Positions 1 through 6,301 of a DNA stretch of 11,077 bases are shown here, piece after piece. Below the pieces are notes generated by a model. That model did no database searches. It saw nothing but the letters and a program-made list of their open reading frames with translations, and was not told where the DNA came from. Source of the DNA: Candidatus Rokubacteria bacterium RIFCSPLOWO2_02_FULL_72_37 (lineage in GTDB: Bacteria; Methylomirabilota; Methylomirabilia; Rokubacteriales; CSP1-6); contig MGCE01000081.1 in NCBI GenBank assembly GCA_001790315.1, positions 10,990 through 22,066 of the forward strand. Reading direction: 5' to 3'. Position 1 is the first letter of the stretch. Each line of letters starts with the position of its first letter. A program made the position numbers and the translations under genes.

Positions 1-273
1 TGGAGCCTCCGGCGGCGAGGGGGGAGGGGCCGACCGCGTGGCCCACGGCGGCGACGCGAAGTGGCTGCGCGGCAGGACGGGCATCTCCATCGGGTCGCCG
101 GCCGCCGGCGCGGGCGCGGGCGCGGGCGCGGGCGGCGGCCTCAGTGGCACGGGCGGCCGCCGGCGCACGGGATGGCGAGACCGGGACGGCGAGATGAGCT
201 CGAGAACGCCCAGCACGAGCAGTCCGATCGCGCCGGCGGTCGCGATCAGGATGAGCGCCTCTTCGCTCAGCAC
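1..273 (-). CDS. Single-span membrane protein with Ala-Pro-rich linker, partial (C-terminus beyond left edge)
   Basis: An open frame of 91 codons begins at GTG 273-271 and runs without a stop to the left edge, so the gene is incomplete. Residues about 6-27 form one hydrophobic helix (core ALILIATAGAIGLLVLGVLE), preceded by acidic residues and followed by a basic stretch (R31, R33, R37-39). By the positive-inside rule this suggests an N-out, C-in signal anchor. Next comes a Pro/Ala-rich linker containing four Pro-Ala repeats, then a low-complexity proline-rich region up to the edge. The start codon overlaps the stop of the oxidoreductase gene upstream (GTGCTGA), suggesting translational coupling in one transcript. 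No clear Shine-Dalgarno sequence is visible. I do not recognise the family and any functional domain lies outside the window. The hydrophobic segment and overlapping start argue against chance, but an open frame is weaker evidence in DNA this GC-rich. Confidence 0.55.
   Translation of the reverse strand, partial: MLSEEALILIATAGAIGLLVLGVLELISPSRSRHPVRRRPPVPLRPPPAPAPAPAPAAGDPMEMPVLPRSHFASPPWATRSAPPPSPPEAP
109..132. repeat. Hexanucleotide microsatellite (CGCGGG)x4
   Basis: Four exact head-to-tail copies of CGCGGG occur here. On the minus strand they encode four Pro-Ala dipeptides of the linker in the truncated membrane protein. The 6-bp unit keeps frame when copies are gained or lost, so linker length could vary between strains; that is inference. 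Confidence 0.8.
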
Positions 274-1244
274 GGCACGTCCACGGCGCGGCGCTCGGCG
301 ATCGAGCGGTAGGCGGCGAGGACGACGGCGAGGTCTCGCCGACCCGCGACGCCGTCCATCTCGGGCGATGCGCCCGTCGCGATCGCGCTCTCGAAGGCCT
401 TCAGCATGGCTTCGTGGCCTCGCGTATCCCGGACGAACAGGCGGATCCGCGCGCCGTCGACACCGCGCAGCAGGACCCACCGGCCCCGGTTGTCGGCGAA
501 GCACGTGCCGTCGACGCCCGTGACTGTCGACCATTGAAACCGGGGGACGCCCCGCGCGCCAAGAGAATTGGCGAGGAGGCCCACGACGCCGCCGGCGAGC
601 TCGACGAGCACGTCCACCGCGTCCTCGCCTCCGAGCTCGACCGTCTGCGGCGGCCTGAGCGCGAAGACCCGCCGCACCTCGCCACCCCACGCGCGCAGAT
701 TGTGGACGTAGTGGATGCCGCCGTCGAGGAGGGTGCCGCCGCCCGCCGCGGCGACCCCGAGCCGCCAGCCCGCATGGCGCCGGAAGCCGCGCGCGACGAG
801 GTGCAGCTCGCGCAGCGCGCCCAGTCGCCCCGCGGCGATCTGCGCGCGGACGTGGCGGAAGGCCGGCATGAAGTGGAAGTTCTCGCCGACCAGCAGGACG
901 CGCTCCGCGACGCGGGCGGCGGCGATCATGCGATCGGCCTCCGCGAGCGTGCGCGCGATCGGCTTCTCGACGAGCACGTGCAGACCCGCGTCGAGCGCGA
1001 GCAGCGCGTCGTCGAGGTGCCGGTCGTGCGGTGTGCACACGACGGCCCCGCACGCGCGCGGATCGCGCACCGCCTCAGCGTACGAGCCGAACGCGTCGGC
1101 GGCGCCGTGGGCCCGCGCGAACGCGCGCGCCCGGGCGAGGTCGCGGCTCGCGGCGAGCACCGGGATGCCGAGCCGCCGCGCGGCGGCCGCGTGGCGCCGC
1201 GCGATCCAGCCGCACCCCAGCAACACGAGGGCTCGCGGGGCCAT
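267..1244 (-). CDS. Gfo/Idh/MocA family NAD(P)-dependent oxidoreductase
   Basis: A 325-residue protein of typical family length, probably a cytoplasmic NAD(P)-dependent dehydrogenase of a sugar, cyclitol or related polyol. The N-terminus is a Rossmann fold with a glycine-rich loop (LLGCGWIARRH, residues 8-18). The family EKP signature is at residues 93-95 (VEKPIA); its lysine normally contacts substrate and cofactor. The C-terminal half has the GGTLLDGGIHYVHNL segment (about 169-183), where D174 and H178 occupy the usual catalytic Asp/His positions. The frame stays open far upstream opposite the thiolase gene, but homology begins at MAPRALVLLG, so ATG 1244 was chosen. ATG 1262 would add six residues (MLASNF). 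Neither start has a clear Shine-Dalgarno sequence. It is divergent from the thiolase and overlaps the membrane-protein gene downstream. Family assignment is firm; the substrate is unknown. Confidence 0.9.
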   Translation of the reverse strand: MAPRALVLLGCGWIARRHAAAARRLGIPVLAASRDLARARAFARAHGAADAFGSYAEAVRDPRACGAVVCTPHDRHLDDALLALDAGLHVLVEKPIARTLAEADRMIAAARVAERVLLVGENFHFMPAFRHVRAQIAAGRLGALRELHLVARGFRRHAGWRLGVAAAGGGTLLDGGIHYVHNLRAWGGEVRRVFALRPPQTVELGGEDAVDVLVELAGGVVGLLANSLGARGVPRFQWSTVTGVDGTCFADNRGRWVLLRGVDGARIRLFVRDTRGHEAMLKAFESAIATGASPEMDGVAGRRDLAVVLAAYRSIAERRAVDVPC

Positions 1245-1252
1245 GAAGTTTG

Positions 1253-1262
1253 ATGCTAGCAT
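1253..1262. promoter_or_regulatory. 10-bp perfect palindrome between divergent genes (candidate operator or symmetric -10)
   Basis: ATGCTAGCAT is identical to its own reverse complement and lies in a small AT-richer island in the 39-nt gap between the oxidoreductase (start 1244, minus) and thiolase (start 1284, plus). It also presents TAGCAT, a 4/6 match to a -10 hexamer, on both strands. Used as a -10, it would put a plus-strand start just ahead of the thiolase Shine-Dalgarno and a minus-strand start almost at ATG 1244, giving a near-leaderless message. No convincing -35 was seen. The palindrome is observed; regulatory function is inferred. Confidence 0.35.
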
Positions 1263-1271
1263 GGGCCCGAC

Positions 1272-1280
1272 AAGGGGGGG
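1272..1280 (+). promoter_or_regulatory. Ribosome binding site of the thiolase gene
   Basis: A purine tract AAGGGGGGG lies three nucleotides before ATG 1284. It is the only Shine-Dalgarno-like sequence near this end of the frame and supports that start. Confidence 0.6.
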
Positions 1281-1283
1281 CTC

Positions 1284-2438
1284 ATGCGCAGGGTCGCGGT
1301 GATCGGCGTCGGGGTGACGAAGTTCGGGAAGCACGAGCGCAGCTCGTCCGAGCTGTTCGCCGAGGCGGCTGCCGATGCGCTGGCCGACGCCGGCATCGAC
1401 GCGGCGGCGGTCCAGGCCGTCTACTACGGCAACGTCGTGGGCGGCGAGACGGAGCACCAGCTGCACACGAGCCCGCAGGCGGCGTCGATCCTGGGCCTGC
1501 CCGCGGTGCCGACGACGCGGTTCGAGAACGCCTGCGCGTCGTCGCACGTCGCCTTCCGCCACGCCGTCATGGAGATCGCCGCGGGCGTCTCCGACGTGGT
1601 CCTCTGCGGCGGCGGCGAGCGGGTGCTCAACGTCCCGACCGCCGACTCGACCGAGTACTTCGCGTACTGCTCGGACGCGGCCTGGGAGCAGCCGCTCGGC
1701 CTCACCTTCCCCGGGGTCTTCGCGCTGATCGCGCGCGCCCACATGCAGAAGTACGGGACGACGGAAGAGCAGATGGCCGCGGTCGCCGTGAAGAACCACC
1801 GGCACGCGCTGCACAATCCCAAGGCGCAGTTCCAGAAGGAGATCACGCTCGCGCAGGTGATGCAGAGCGCCTACGTCGCCGACCCGCTGAAGCTCCTCGA
1901 CTGCTGCCCGTTCACCGACGGCGGCGCGGCCGTGGTGCTCGCCTCCGAGGAGGTGGCGCGGAAGTCCCGCAAGCCGGTCTGGGTGCTGGCCTCCGCCGCG
2001 GCCTCCGACTGGATGCTGATGGCCGACAAGCGCGATCTCTCGCGTGTGCCGGCGACCGAGCGCGCGGCGGCGGCCGCGTACCGCCAGGCGGGGCTCACCC
2101 CCTCCGACGTGGACGTGGTCGAGCTGCACGACTGCTTCACGATCGCCGAGATCGTCGCCACCGAGGGGCTGGGCCTCTTCGAGCCCGGCGCCGGCGGTCG
2201 CGCCGTCGCCGAGGGCCTGACGAGCCTCGGCGGCAAGATCCCGGTGAACGTCTCCGGCGGACTCAAGGCGAAAGGGCATCCGATCGGCGCGACGGGCGCC
2301 GCGCAGATCGGCGAGGTCGTCACGCAGCTCCGCGAGGAGGCCGGCCCCCGGCAGGTCCAGGGCGCCAGGAAGGGCCTCACCCACACCCTCGGCGGCAACA
2401 CCGCGACCGTCTGCGTGAGCCTGTTCGGCCGTGACTGA
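1284..2438 (+). CDS. SCP2-type thiolase (thiolase/acetyl-CoA acetyltransferase family)
   Basis: A 384-residue thiolase-fold protein that would act on acyl-CoA in the cytoplasm, by thiolytic cleavage or Claisen condensation. The nucleophile motif is ENACASS with C84. The SCP2-type HDCF motif is at 282-285, giving H282 and C284. The third motif GHPIGATGAAQ has H332. All residues expected of a catalytically competent SCP2-type thiolase are therefore present; this type takes its second cysteine from HDCF rather than from a C-terminal CxG motif, and the C-terminus here (LGGNTATVCVSLF) indeed lacks CxG. The last 8 nt overlap the DUF35 gene. Thiolase/DUF35 pairs form complexes in archaeal acyl-CoA chemistry (thiolase with HMG-CoA synthase), in BbsAB of toluene degradation, and in the Ltp2/ChsH2 steroid retro-aldolase. 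Intact catalytic cysteines favour true thiolase chemistry over the aldolase variants. Substrate unknown. Confidence 0.92.
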   Translation: MRRVAVIGVGVTKFGKHERSSSELFAEAAADALADAGIDAAAVQAVYYGNVVGGETEHQLHTSPQAASILGLPAVPTTRFENACASSHVAFRHAVMEIAAGVSDVVLCGGGERVLNVPTADSTEYFAYCSDAAWEQPLGLTFPGVFALIARAHMQKYGTTEEQMAAVAVKNHRHALHNPKAQFQKEITLAQVMQSAYVADPLKLLDCCPFTDGGAAVVLASEEVARKSRKPVWVLASAAASDWMLMADKRDLSRVPATERAAAAAYRQAGLTPSDVDVVELHDCFTIAEIVATEGLGLFEPGAGGRAVAEGLTSLGGKIPVNVSGGLKAKGHPIGATGAAQIGEVVTQLREEAGPRQVQGARKGLTHTLGGNTATVCVSLFGRD

Positions 2439-2814
2439 CCCCGGGGCGGTCACGCTCAAGCGCTTCTTCGAGCGCGTCCGTGAGGGCGAGCTCACCGGGA
2501 TCCGCTGCACCAAGTGCGGCGCGCTCGAGATCCCGCCGCGCGCGCTCTGCCCCGCCTGCCACGCCCGTGCGTGGGAGCCTGCGCCGCTCGCCGGCGAGGG
2601 CGTCATCGCGAGCTTCACCGTGATCCGCGTCGCCCCGCGCGCCCACGAGGGCGCCGTCCCCTACGCGATCGCTGCTGTGAGGCTCACGGAAGGCCCGTCG
2701 GTCCTGGGCCGTGTCGTGGACATCCCGCTCGAGCGGCTCGCCATCGGCCTGCCCGTCCGCTTCCGCCCGCTCGTCCGGGGCGCGGAGGCCGCGATCGGCT
2801 TCGGCCCTGCCTGA
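2431..2814 (+). CDS. DUF35 zinc-ribbon/OB-fold acyl-CoA-associated protein (thiolase partner)
   Basis: A 127-residue protein with the two-part DUF35 layout. The N-terminal rubredoxin-like zinc ribbon has C26-x2-C29 and C40-x2-C43 (RCTKCG and LCPACH). From about residue 48 an OB-fold-like beta-rich domain follows (GEGVIASFTVIRVAP, later PSVLGRVVDI). The start is GTG 2431, inside the 3' end of the thiolase gene, with an 8-nt overlap that implies coupled translation and a fixed stoichiometry. In characterised systems this family binds the acyl-CoA or its pantetheine arm at the thiolase-like partner and is needed for activity, so a complex with the neighbour is the likely role (established for the family, inferred here). 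The stop lies three nucleotides from the stop of the convergent Uma2-like gene. Confidence 0.9.
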   Translation: MTDPGAVTLKRFFERVREGELTGIRCTKCGALEIPPRALCPACHARAWEPAPLAGEGVIASFTVIRVAPRAHEGAVPYAIAAVRLTEGPSVLGRVVDIPLERLAIGLPVRFRPLVRGAEAAIGFGPA

Positions 2815-2817
2815 CCC

Positions 2818-3381
2818 TCAGCCGAGGAGGTCGGCGACCGTCAGCGCCAGATCGGGGAACGCCTCCGGGCTCACGCGCTCGCTCCGCCCGAGCACGCGTG
2901 CGTCGGCGTACTCGGCACCCGCCGGCCGGCGATACACCTCGAGCGCGTCGGCGCCGAGATCCGCGAGCCAGACCTCCGCGATTCCGGCGCGCGCGTAGAG
3001 CGCGAGCTTCACGCCCCGGTCCGTCTCGGCCGAGCTGTCCATGACCTCGACGAGCAGCAGCACGTCCTCCGGCCCGGGCCGCCCGGTGGCGTAGAAGTCC
3101 GCGCGTCGACGCAGGAGCGTGACGTCCGGCTGGGGAACCGACCGCGCCACGCGAAACCCAACAGGGTTCTGGCCCCAGACGATACAGCGCTCGCCGAGGC
3201 GCGCCGCGAACACGTCGCTCATCCGCGCGACGACGCTCGCGTGGCGGTCTCCGATCGGGGTCATCTCGACGATCTCTCCGTCGAGCAGCTCCACCCGGTC
3301 GCACTGGGTCAGCACCCCGGCCTGGGCCAGCCGGTCGTACTCGTCCACGGTGAACCGGTAGCGTCTGAGCATGACCGCCAT
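2818..3381 (-). CDS. Uma2 family (DUF820) PD-(D/E)xK nuclease-like protein
   Basis: A 187-residue protein matching the Uma2/DUF820 family. From ATG 3381, the N-terminus has the usual FTVDEYDRLAQAGVL and ELLDGEIVEMTPIG segments. The nuclease-like core has PQPDVTLL (D86), LLLVEVMDSS (E112), then ETDRGVKLALYARAG with D119-122 region and K125, and EVWLADL. These are the positions of the restriction-endonuclease-like fold, so the active site looks intact. A perfect AGGAGG lies seven nucleotides before ATG 3381 but only one before the upstream GTG 3387, so ATG 3381 is preferred. The gene is convergent with DUF35 and has its own promoter-like sequence. Uma2 genes are often scattered singly in free-living bacteria; cellular role and DNA target are unknown. 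Nothing links it to the catabolic genes around it. Confidence 0.87.
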   Translation of the reverse strand: MAVMLRRYRFTVDEYDRLAQAGVLTQCDRVELLDGEIVEMTPIGDRHASVVARMSDVFAARLGERCIVWGQNPVGFRVARSVPQPDVTLLRRRADFYATGRPGPEDVLLLVEVMDSSAETDRGVKLALYARAGIAEVWLADLGADALEVYRRPAGAEYADARVLGRSERVSPEAFPDLALTVADLLG

Positions 3382-3388
3382 CGTCACG

Positions 3389-3394
3389 CCTCCT
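3389..3394 (-). promoter_or_regulatory. Shine-Dalgarno AGGAGG that fixes the Uma2-like start
   Basis: Minus-strand AGGAGG with a seven-nucleotide spacer to ATG 3381. The alternative GTG at 3387 would leave one nucleotide, too short for initiation, so the shorter protein is chosen. Confidence 0.75.
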
Positions 3395-3402
3395 GTGCCC
3401 GC

Positions 3403-3431
3403 ATTCTAGGCCTGCGCGCCCCGGCGGTCAG
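3403..3431 (-). promoter_or_regulatory. Candidate sigma70-type promoter of the Uma2-like gene
   Basis: On the minus strand CTGACC (3431-3426, 4/6 match to TTGACA) is separated by 17 nt from TAGAAT (3408-3403, 5/6 match to TATAAT). A start site about seven nucleotides downstream would fall just before the AGGAGG. The optimal spacer and position favour a real promoter, though the 5' untranslated region would be very short. Confidence 0.45.
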
Positions 3432-3447
3432 CCGCACGCAAGCGGCT
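3430..3447. terminator. Short GC-rich hairpin in the 3382-3566 gap; possible weak terminator
   Basis: AGCCGC (3430-3435) and GCGGCT (3442-3447) form a perfect 6-bp stem with a 6-nt loop, downstream of the last gene of the long minus-strand cluster. There is no U-tract on either strand, and it touches the proposed -35 of the Uma2-like gene. It may attenuate transcription, act as an operator, or be chance. A second weak 6-bp stem with a 12-nt loop lies at 3552-3575 around the stop of the amidohydrolase gene. Confidence 0.25.
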
Positions 3448-3566
3448 CCCTGCAGTCGATCACGCTGCTGCCGCCACGTCAGCGGCCAATATCTGATACA
3501 TCCCGGGCAAGCGCGCCGGCCCGTGATGGCGGTTTGCGCTGCGCCGGCAGCCTCGCCAGGCCAGGC

Positions 3567-4403
3567 TCAGGCGAGCTTGAGCAGGCGGGCGGCGTTGCCG
3601 CCGAGGATGCGCTCCCTGGCCTCGGCGCTGAGCGGCAGCGCGCGGATCGCCTCGACGTTGCCCTTCATGGTCGGCACGCTCGGCCAGTCGGAGCCGAACA
3701 GCACCTTGTCGCTCACCCGCTCGAGGTCGGAAAAGTAGTCGAGCAGGCGCTTGGGCGGCAGGCCCGCGATCTCCATGTACACGTTCTGCCGCATGCGGGC
3801 GAGCGTGTAGGCGGTGTCGTACCAGAGGGGCCGGCCGCTGTGGGTGATGATCGCGACCAGGTCGGGGAAGTCCACGGCGACGTCGTCGATGTGCATGGGG
3901 TCGCCGTACTTGATGCGCGAGGCCGGAAACGCGGACGTTCCGGTGTGCCACTTGACCGGGATGCCGAGCTCCTGGGCCTTCGCGTACACGGGGTACAGCA
4001 TCCGGTCGTTCGGATAGAAGTAGTTGTAGGTCGGGTAGAGCTTGAGGCCGCGGAAGCCGCGCTCGCGCACGAGCCGCTCAAGCTCCTGCGCCGGGTTCTC
4101 GATGAGGTAGGGATTGATCGAGGCGAACGGGATCAGGCGCGGATGGCCCTGGCAGATCCGCTCGACGGTCTCGTTGCTCCCGATCGCCGAGGTGATCGGG
4201 GCCAGCTCCGCGAGAATCACGCCGTAGTCCACCCTGGCGTCGTCGAGCACGCGCTCGTACGCCTCGCCGCTGGCGTGGCGCTCGACGAACGCCGCGAAGG
4301 AGCCGTAGGCGCGCGCCATCTCCCGGTCCATGAACGCGACGAACGACGCCGGCGCCTCGATCGGCCAGTCGTAGACGTGGATGTGGAAGTCGACGACCGG
4401 CAT
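3567..4403 (-). CDS. Amidohydrolase family 2 (ACMSD-like) metal-dependent hydrolase or decarboxylase
   Basis: A 278-residue TIM-barrel metal enzyme of the Amidohydro_2 type. The metal-site HxH is at the extreme N-terminus (DFHIHVYDW, H7 and H9). H153 (KWHTGTSAF) and H188 (THSGRP) supply further ligands or catalytic histidines, and D239 is in FGSDWP. The C-terminal ILGGNAARLL helix (266-275) is a family hallmark. Members include aminocarboxymuconate-semialdehyde decarboxylase, gamma-resorcylate decarboxylase and various lactonases, so either decarboxylation or hydrolysis of a ring-derived acid is possible. The ATG (4403-4401) shares one base with the stop of the cupin gene (TGATG) and has no good Shine-Dalgarno of its own, indicating reinitiation after cupin translation. 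The frame is open further upstream, but only because it lies opposite or within the cupin gene; homology begins at MPVVDFHIH. It is probably the last gene of the cluster. Confidence 0.9.
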   Translation of the reverse strand: MPVVDFHIHVYDWPIEAPASFVAFMDREMARAYGSFAAFVERHASGEAYERVLDDARVDYGVILAELAPITSAIGSNETVERICQGHPRLIPFASINPYLIENPAQELERLVRERGFRGLKLYPTYNYFYPNDRMLYPVYAKAQELGIPVKWHTGTSAFPASRIKYGDPMHIDDVAVDFPDLVAIITHSGRPLWYDTAYTLARMRQNVYMEIAGLPPKRLLDYFSDLERVSDKVLFGSDWPSVPTMKGNVEAIRALPLSAEARERILGGNAARLLKLA

Positions 4404-4855
4404 CAGGGGAACACCCGGCGCGCCATCGGCGCCATCTTCAGCTCGATCAGGATGTTCTCGCCGCCGCCCTCGGGCGGCACCGCGCGGTGGGCGACGCCCT
4501 GCGGGATCAGCAGCATCTGGCCGGCGCGGAGCGTGACGGTGCCGAGCTCGGTCTCCCAGATCATCCCGCCCTTGTGACAGAAGATCAGCTCGTCGTGCTC
4601 CATGTTGCGGTGCCAGAACCCCATCGGCGCCGTCTTGCGCTTGGACACGTCCACGCGCACGCCCGGCGCCTGGAAGACGGGCAGCGGTGTGCCCTCGGCG
4701 GCGTCCAGGTTCGACGGGCGCACGGCCGCATCGGTGATGTCGAGCGTCTCGAGCCGCACCTCGTCGCTCCGCGCTTCCACCACCTTGGTCGGCGGCTCGT
4801 CGCGCGTGAGCGTGAGGCTCCTGCCCTGCCACGTGATCTTCTCGGTGTACGGCAC
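4403..4855 (-). CDS. Small cupin, homogentisate-dioxygenase-like
   Basis: A 150-residue single-domain cupin. The first cupin motif is in GFWHRNMEHDELIFCHKGG (about 79-97), with candidate metal ligands H82, H87 and E89. The second is GQMLLIPQGVAH (112-123) with H123. The HRN-x-x-x-DEL-x-F pattern resembles the catalytic half of homogentisate 1,2-dioxygenases, so an Fe(II)-dependent ring-cleaving or other oxygenase role is plausible. At 150 residues it is far shorter than true homogentisate dioxygenases (over 350), so isomerase, decarboxylase or sensor roles remain open. The start is GTG 4855, chosen because AAGGAG lies seven nucleotides upstream and the residues before it do not look like protein. 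It sits 26 nt after the ATZ/TRZ-type amidohydrolase and overlaps the next amidohydrolase by one base. Confidence 0.82.
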   Translation of the reverse strand: MPYTEKITWQGRSLTLTRDEPPTKVVEARSDEVRLETLDITDAAVRPSNLDAAEGTPLPVFQAPGVRVDVSKRKTAPMGFWHRNMEHDELIFCHKGGMIWETELGTVTLRAGQMLLIPQGVAHRAVPPEGGGENILIELKMAPMARRVFP

Positions 4856-4862
4856 GTCCGTT

Positions 4863-4868
4863 CTCCTT
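4863..4868 (-). promoter_or_regulatory. Shine-Dalgarno AAGGAG deciding the cupin start
   Basis: Minus-strand AAGGAG within a purine-rich run, seven nucleotides before GTG 4855. It supports the short 150-residue cupin over longer open-frame extensions that overlap the upstream amidohydrolase. Confidence 0.65.
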
Positions 4869-4881
4869 CCTCCCGCCCGGG

Positions 4882-6273
4882 TCAGCTCACCGGCCACTTC
4901 GGGGCGACCAGGTCCCCGAGCTTGGTCTTGGCGAGGATGCCCGGCGCCCGGCGTCGGGCCTCCTCGATGATCGCGCCCTCGTCGAGCGTCAGGGCCCGCC
5001 CCCCCTCGACCAGCACGCGCCCGTCCACGATCACGGTGTCCACGCTCTTGCCCGTCGCGCTGTACACGAGGTTCGCGACCGGGTTGTAGAGCGGCTGCCA
5101 CTCCGGGCGCGCGGTGTCGAACAGCGCCAGGTCGGCGCGGCGGCCGACCTCGAGCGCGCCGATCTCGTCTCCGCGGAGGGCGCAGCGGGCGCCGTGGAGC
5201 GTGGCCATCTCGAGCACCCGCTCGGGCGGCATGGCCTCGGGGTCCGTCCGGACCTCCTTGTAGCCGCCGGCGACCAGGAACATCTCCTGGCAGAGGTCCA
5301 CGATGCCCGAGGAGGCGTGGTCGGAGCCGAGGCCGACGGCGACGCCGGACTCGAGCAGCTCGGGGACGTGGCCCTGGCGGATGTTGCCGTAGGCGTTGTG
5401 GAGGCTCGAGGACGGCGCCGCCACGCACTTGACGTCGTGCTGGCGCAGCAGCGACAGCTCGGCCTCCGTCGCCCAGCCGACGTGGATCAGGAGCACGTTC
5501 GCGTCGAGCACGCCCAGCCGCTCGAGCCGCTCGATCTCGGTGACCCCGTGCTTCGCCCGCGACGACTCCATCGTGTCGCGCGCGAAGCAGGCGTGCGTCT
5601 GCACGCCGACGCCGTGACGGTCGGCCAGCCGCTTCAGCTCGATGATCAGGCGGTCGGTCGAGTTGTTCAATCCCCTGAACTGGAGCCAGGCGTGCACGCG
5701 ACCGCCGTGGCTCCCGTGCAGGCGGCGGACGGTCTCCTCGGCGCGCTCGAGCGCCTGGTCGGTCGTCTCGATGAACGACGGCGGCAGCACGCCCATCGCC
5801 GAGGCCGCGACGTCGAAGCTCGAGCGCGCGACCACGCAGCGCATGCCGGCGGCGCCCGCGACCTCCGCCGTGAGGTGCGGCTGATAGTTCCCCGCGTCGA
5901 TGAACGTCGTCACGCCGTTCTTGAGCAGCTCGAGCACGCAGAGCCGGATGGAGGCCAGCGCGTCGGCTTCGCTGAGCGCCGCCTCGTACGGGTACATGCG
6001 CTCGAAGAGGAACTTCTTGCTGCCGACCTCGTCGGCGAGCCCGCGGCTCATCTGGAAGGTCGTGTGGATGTGGCTGTCCACGAGCCCGGGCGTGACGACC
6101 TTGCCGCGCGCGGAGATCACGCGCTGCGCCGGGTGCGCGCGCGCCACCTCGTCGGTCTTGCCGACCGCGAGGATCTTGCCGTCCGCGACGGCCACGGCGC
6201 CGTCGCGGAGGATCCGCCGCTCGCGGTCGAGCGTCAGCAGCCAGTCGGCGTTCTCGATGCGCAGGTCGGCCAT
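4882..6273 (-). CDS. ATZ/TRZ-type amidohydrolase (chlorohydrolase/deaminase family)
   Basis: A 463-residue protein of usual length for the cytosine-deaminase/chlorohydrolase branch (MTA/SAH deaminase, guanine deaminase, AtzA/TrzN relatives). An N-terminal beta-sandwich part precedes the metal motif PGLVDSHIHTTF (H68, H70). H227 lies in QTHACF, H264 in LIHVGWATEAE, and D318 in GLGSDHASSG; these match the expected metal and catalytic positions. The C-terminal IGALEVGRRADLALFD segment and the VIVDGRVLVEGG strand complete the composite domain. The residue three after H227 is F230, where deaminases and chlorohydrolases usually have a catalytic glutamate (HxxE), so chemistry may differ. ATG 6273 has only a weak AGG upstream, 28 nt after the SDR stop. 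Likely action is removal of an amino or other leaving group from a ring or amidine carbon, but substrate is unknown. Confidence 0.88.
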   Translation of the reverse strand: MADLRIENADWLLTLDRERRILRDGAVAVADGKILAVGKTDEVARAHPAQRVISARGKVVTPGLVDSHIHTTFQMSRGLADEVGSKKFLFERMYPYEAALSEADALASIRLCVLELLKNGVTTFIDAGNYQPHLTAEVAGAAGMRCVVARSSFDVAASAMGVLPPSFIETTDQALERAEETVRRLHGSHGGRVHAWLQFRGLNNSTDRLIIELKRLADRHGVGVQTHACFARDTMESSRAKHGVTEIERLERLGVLDANVLLIHVGWATEAELSLLRQHDVKCVAAPSSSLHNAYGNIRQGHVPELLESGVAVGLGSDHASSGIVDLCQEMFLVAGGYKEVRTDPEAMPPERVLEMATLHGARCALRGDEIGALEVGRRADLALFDTARPEWQPLYNPVANLVYSATGKSVDTVIVDGRVLVEGGRALTLDEGAIIEEARRRAPGILAKTKLGDLVAPKWPVS

Positions 6274-6301
6274 TATTGGCCTGAGACAGGAGGCCGTGGC
6301 T

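Noticed and set aside
1245..2618. Upstream extension of the oxidoreductase frame through the thiolase region
   Set aside because: The extra part is antisense to the thiolase, is low in recognisable motifs, and oxidoreductase homology begins at ATG 1244.
3382..3566. Extra small gene in the gap between the Uma2-like gene and the amidohydrolase
   Set aside because: Open frames here are continuations of antisense shadows; only a promoter-like element and weak hairpins are supported.
4404..4832. Fusion of the ACMSD-like amidohydrolase with an N-terminal extension
   Set aside because: This stretch is the cupin gene in another frame; the cupin has clear motifs and a ribosome binding site, and the amidohydrolase HxH motif sits at its own N-terminus.
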